A DNA stretch of 7,690 bases, taken from the NCBI GenBank assembly GCA_021154065.1, contig JAJKJG010000126.1, forward strand, positions 1-7,690. The letters are read 5' to 3'. The position numbers and the translations under genes are program-made. Every line of letters starts with the position of its first letter. The stretch's first letter is position 1. Under the pieces are notes generated by a model, which searched no databases, was not told where the DNA came from, and worked only from the letters and a program-made list of their open reading frames with translations. The DNA is from Methylobacterium sp. Its GTDB lineage: Bacteria > Pseudomonadota > Alphaproteobacteria > Rhizobiales > Beijerinckiaceae. This document shows, one piece after another, positions 5,992-7,690 of this stretch.

Positions 5992-7019
5992 CCGAGCCCG
6001 TCCTTTCCGTCCGCGACCTGCGCGTCGAGTTCGTGACGCGGCGCGGCGTGCTGAAGGCGATCGACGGCGTCTCGTTCGACATCGCGCCCGGCGAGGTGCT
6101 GGGCGTCGTCGGCGAATCGGGCGCCGGCAAGTCGGTCACCGGCTCGGCGGTGATCGGGCTCATCGATCCGCCGGGGCGGATCGCCGGCGGCGAGGTGCGG
6201 CTTTCGGGCCAGCGCATCGACAACCTTGCGCACGAGGACATGCGGCGCCTGCGCGGCAAGCGCATCGGCATGATCTTCCAGGACCCGCTGACGAGCCTCA
6301 ACCCGCTGTTCCGCGTCGGCGAGCAGCTCGTCGAGACGATCCAGACCCACACCCGGCTTTCGGCCAGCGCGGCGCGCCGGCGCGCGGTCGAGCTTCTCGT
6401 CGAGGTCGGCATCCCGGCGGCGGAGCGGCGCATCGACGGCTATCCGCACGAGTTCTCCGGCGGCATGCGCCAGCGCGTCGTGATCGCGCTCGCGCTCTGC
6501 GCCGAGCCCGAGCTCATCATTGCCGACGAGCCGACGACCGCCCTCGACGTCTCGGTGCAGGCGCAGATCATCACGCTCTTGAAGCGCCTCGGGCGCGAGC
6601 ACGGCACCGCCATCATGCTCGTCACGCACGACATGGGCGTCATCGCCGAGACGGCGGACCGGGTCGCCGTCATGTATGCCGGCCGCATCGCCGAGATCGG
6701 GCCGGTGCAGGACGTGGTGCAAAACCCGCTCCACCCCTACGCCCGCGGCCTCATGGGCGCGATCCCGACGCTCGCGCAGGACGCCGATAGGCTGGTGCAG
6801 ATCCCGGGCGCGATGCCGCGCCTTTCGGCGATTCCGCCCGGCTGCCCGTTCAACCCGCGCTGCCCGCATGCCTGGGAGCGTTGCCGGATCGACCGCCCGG
6901 AGCCGATCCCGCGCGGCGCTCACAAGGTCGCCTGCCACCTCTACGACGACGCCGATCCGGCGGCGGAGGTCCACAAGGTGCTGACCCATCCGCCGGCCGA
7001 TGAAGGAGTGCCGGCGTGA
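5988..7019 (+). CDS. Peptide-type ABC importer ATPase, OppD/DppD-like
   Basis: A 343-residue cytoplasmic ATPase that should power a peptide-type importer as one half of a D/F heterodimer. Motifs in order: Walker A GESGAGKS at 42-49, Q-loop IFQDP at 96-100 with Q98, signature FSGGMRQR at 156-163, Walker B LIIADEP at 176-182 with catalytic E181, D-loop ALD at 185-187, and switch histidine H214 in VTHDMG. The C-terminal extension characteristic of oligopeptide/dipeptide transporter ATPases begins near HPYARGLMGAIP (249-260). It contains cysteines at 286, 292, 299 and 316; in some family members this cysteine set binds an iron-sulfur cluster, and by analogy it might here. The start ATG has no clear Shine-Dalgarno sequence and overlaps the preceding short frame, which points to coupled translation. 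The last 20 or so residues are less conserved. The gene is intact. Confidence 0.93.
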   Translation: MTEPVLSVRDLRVEFVTRRGVLKAIDGVSFDIAPGEVLGVVGESGAGKSVTGSAVIGLIDPPGRIAGGEVRLSGQRIDNLAHEDMRRLRGKRIGMIFQDPLTSLNPLFRVGEQLVETIQTHTRLSASAARRRAVELLVEVGIPAAERRIDGYPHEFSGGMRQRVVIALALCAEPELIIADEPTTALDVSVQAQIITLLKRLGREHGTAIMLVTHDMGVIAETADRVAVMYAGRIAEIGPVQDVVQNPLHPYARGLMGAIPTLAQDADRLVQIPGAMPRLSAIPPGCPFNPRCPHAWERCRIDRPEPIPRGAHKVACHLYDDADPAAEVHKVLTHPPADEGVPA

Positions 7020-7027
7020 GCTCCACT

Positions 7028-7177
7028 TGTCATTCCGGGGCTTCGCGAAGCGAAGAGCCCGGAACCTATAACCGCGATGGCTCAGCACCAGGCGCGTTGG
7101 TGCCATCGCTACCTTTCCCTGAAGCGACTGTGTTTATGGGTTCCGGGCTCGATGCTTCGCATCGCCCCGGAATGACA
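7028..7177. repeat. Long inverted repeat between the two ATPase genes
   Basis: The left arm (7028-7070) and right arm (7135-7177), each 43 bases, are reverse complements apart from a variable centre. The outer ends are TGTCATTCCGGGGC and GCCCCGGAATGACA; the inner ends are GAGCCCGGAACC and GGTTCCGGGCTC. The differing centres (7042-7055 and 7151-7163) are themselves small palindromes such as CTTCGCGAAG. This resembles a palindromic repeat with TGTCATTCCGGGGC ends that I recall as common between genes in Bradyrhizobium-like genomes. It begins 8 bases after the stop of the first ATPase gene and ends 14 bases before the ATG of the second. There is no T-run, so it is not a standard terminator. Confidence 0.85.
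7074..7109. repeat. Inner hairpin nested in the second inverted repeat
   Basis: Inside the loop of the larger repeat, GCGATGG plus GCACCA (7074-7080 and 7085-7090) can pair with TGGTGCCATCGC (7098-7109), with a 4-base bulge (CTCA) and a 7-base loop (7091-7097). The whole 7028-7177 unit would therefore fold as a hairpin on top of a longer stem. Confidence 0.6.
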
Positions 7178-7183
7178 GCGGGC

Positions 7184-7187
7184 GGAG
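7184..7187 (+). promoter_or_regulatory. Ribosome-binding site of the second ATPase gene
   Basis: GGAG lies 4 bases before the ATG at 7192. It falls just outside the right arm of the inverted repeat, so this gene can be initiated independently even if the stem forms. Confidence 0.5.
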
Positions 7188-7191
7188 CGCC

Positions 7192-7690
7192 ATGACCGCG
7201 CCCTACCTCGAGGTCCGCAACCTCCGGCGCGTGTTCGACGTGTCGAAGCCGTGGCTCAACCGGATGATCGAGGGCGGCGAGCGCCAGTTCCTCACCGCCG
7301 TCGACGACGTCTCCTTCGAGGTCGCGAAGGGCGAGACCTTCGCGCTCGTCGGCGAATCGGGCTCCGGCAAGTCGACGGTCGCCCGAATGGTCGTCGGCCT
7401 CCTGCCCGCGACCGCCGGCATGGTGACGATCACCGGGATCTCGATGACCGATCAGGCGGCCTCGGCCGAGCGGCAGCGCCTGCGCCGGCGCATCCAGATG
7501 ATCTTCCAGGATCCTTATGCGAGCCTGAACCCGCGCTGGCCGGTCGATCGCATCGTCGCCGAGCCGATCCGCGCCTTTCGCCTCATCGTCGGCGACCGCG
7601 CGATCCGTGCGCGCGTCGGCGAGCTCCTCAGCCTCGTCGGCCTGCACCCGGACGACGGCGCGAAATACCCGCACGAGTTCTCCGGCGGGC
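7192..7690 (+). CDS. Peptide-type ABC importer ATPase, OppF/DppF-like (5' part only)
   Basis: The first 166 residues are present before the window ends. Motifs seen: Walker A GESGSGKST at 54-62, Q-loop IFQDPYASLNPRW at 104-116 with Q106, and the beginning of the ABC signature, FSGG at 163-166, where the sequence stops. The segment between the first strand and the Walker A motif (about 18-33, with WLNRMIEGGERQ) is the longer N-terminal insertion typical of OppF/DppF compared with OppD/DppD. QDPYASLNPR is also the usual F-type version of the Q-loop. It should pair with the preceding ATPase to drive one importer. Walker B, the switch histidine and the C-terminal domain lie beyond the window, so intactness is unknown. 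The start is supported by GGAG just upstream. The 172-base gap to the preceding ATPase gene is almost filled by an inverted repeat. Confidence 0.9.
   Translation, partial: MTAPYLEVRNLRRVFDVSKPWLNRMIEGGERQFLTAVDDVSFEVAKGETFALVGESGSGKSTVARMVVGLLPATAGMVTITGISMTDQAASAERQRLRRRIQMIFQDPYASLNPRWPVDRIVAEPIRAFRLIVGDRAIRARVGELLSLVGLHPDDGAKYPHEFSGG

Noticed and set aside
7066..7674. A minus-strand frame opposite the second ATPase gene
   Set aside because: Its sequence is the complement of the Walker A and Q-loop region plus the inverted repeat; no protein signature of its own.

Overview
The window looks like chromosome from a GC-rich alphaproteobacterium, most likely of the Hyphomicrobiales (Rhizobiales). 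The pointers are the strong G/C bias at third codon positions, the double-length dCTP deaminase, the alphaproteobacterial style of ApaG, and two long palindromic repeats of kinds I recall from that order. These are judgements from recognition; I could not run a search. I see no phage, insertion sequence, CRISPR array, tRNA or rRNA.

Positions 1-2229 hold small housekeeping genes. At the left edge a short glycine-zipper lipoprotein is read on the minus strand and cut by the window. A DUF423 membrane protein follows on the plus strand. It converges on a tight minus-strand pair, apaG then argE, with 3 bases between the two genes. From 2329 the reading is all plus strand: a CDP-alcohol phosphatidyltransferase overlaps by ATGA the longest reading frame of a two-domain dCTP deaminase (dcd). 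The dcd gene also has a possible promoter of its own near its 5' end and appears less GC-rich than its neighbours.

Positions 4188-7690 carry part of a peptide/nickel-type ABC importer: a secreted solute-binding protein, an OppD/DppD-like ATPase and the start of an OppF/DppF-like ATPase. The two permease genes that usually lie between the binding protein and the ATPases are absent here. They may lie downstream of the window or elsewhere.

The structure least explained by ordinary annotation is in this importer cluster. A near-perfect long inverted repeat of about 122 bases sits directly before the binding protein gene, and an unrelated 150-base inverted repeat sits between the two ATPase genes. 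In addition, very short reading frames of 6 and 16 codons end in ATGA overlaps with the start codons of the binding protein and the first ATPase. The candidate ribosome-binding sequence of the first mini-frame lies inside the right arm of the first inverted repeat. Together these suggest, but do not prove, that RNA structure and translational coupling set the subunit levels. I found no convincing wholly new system; most of the window is ordinary core genome.
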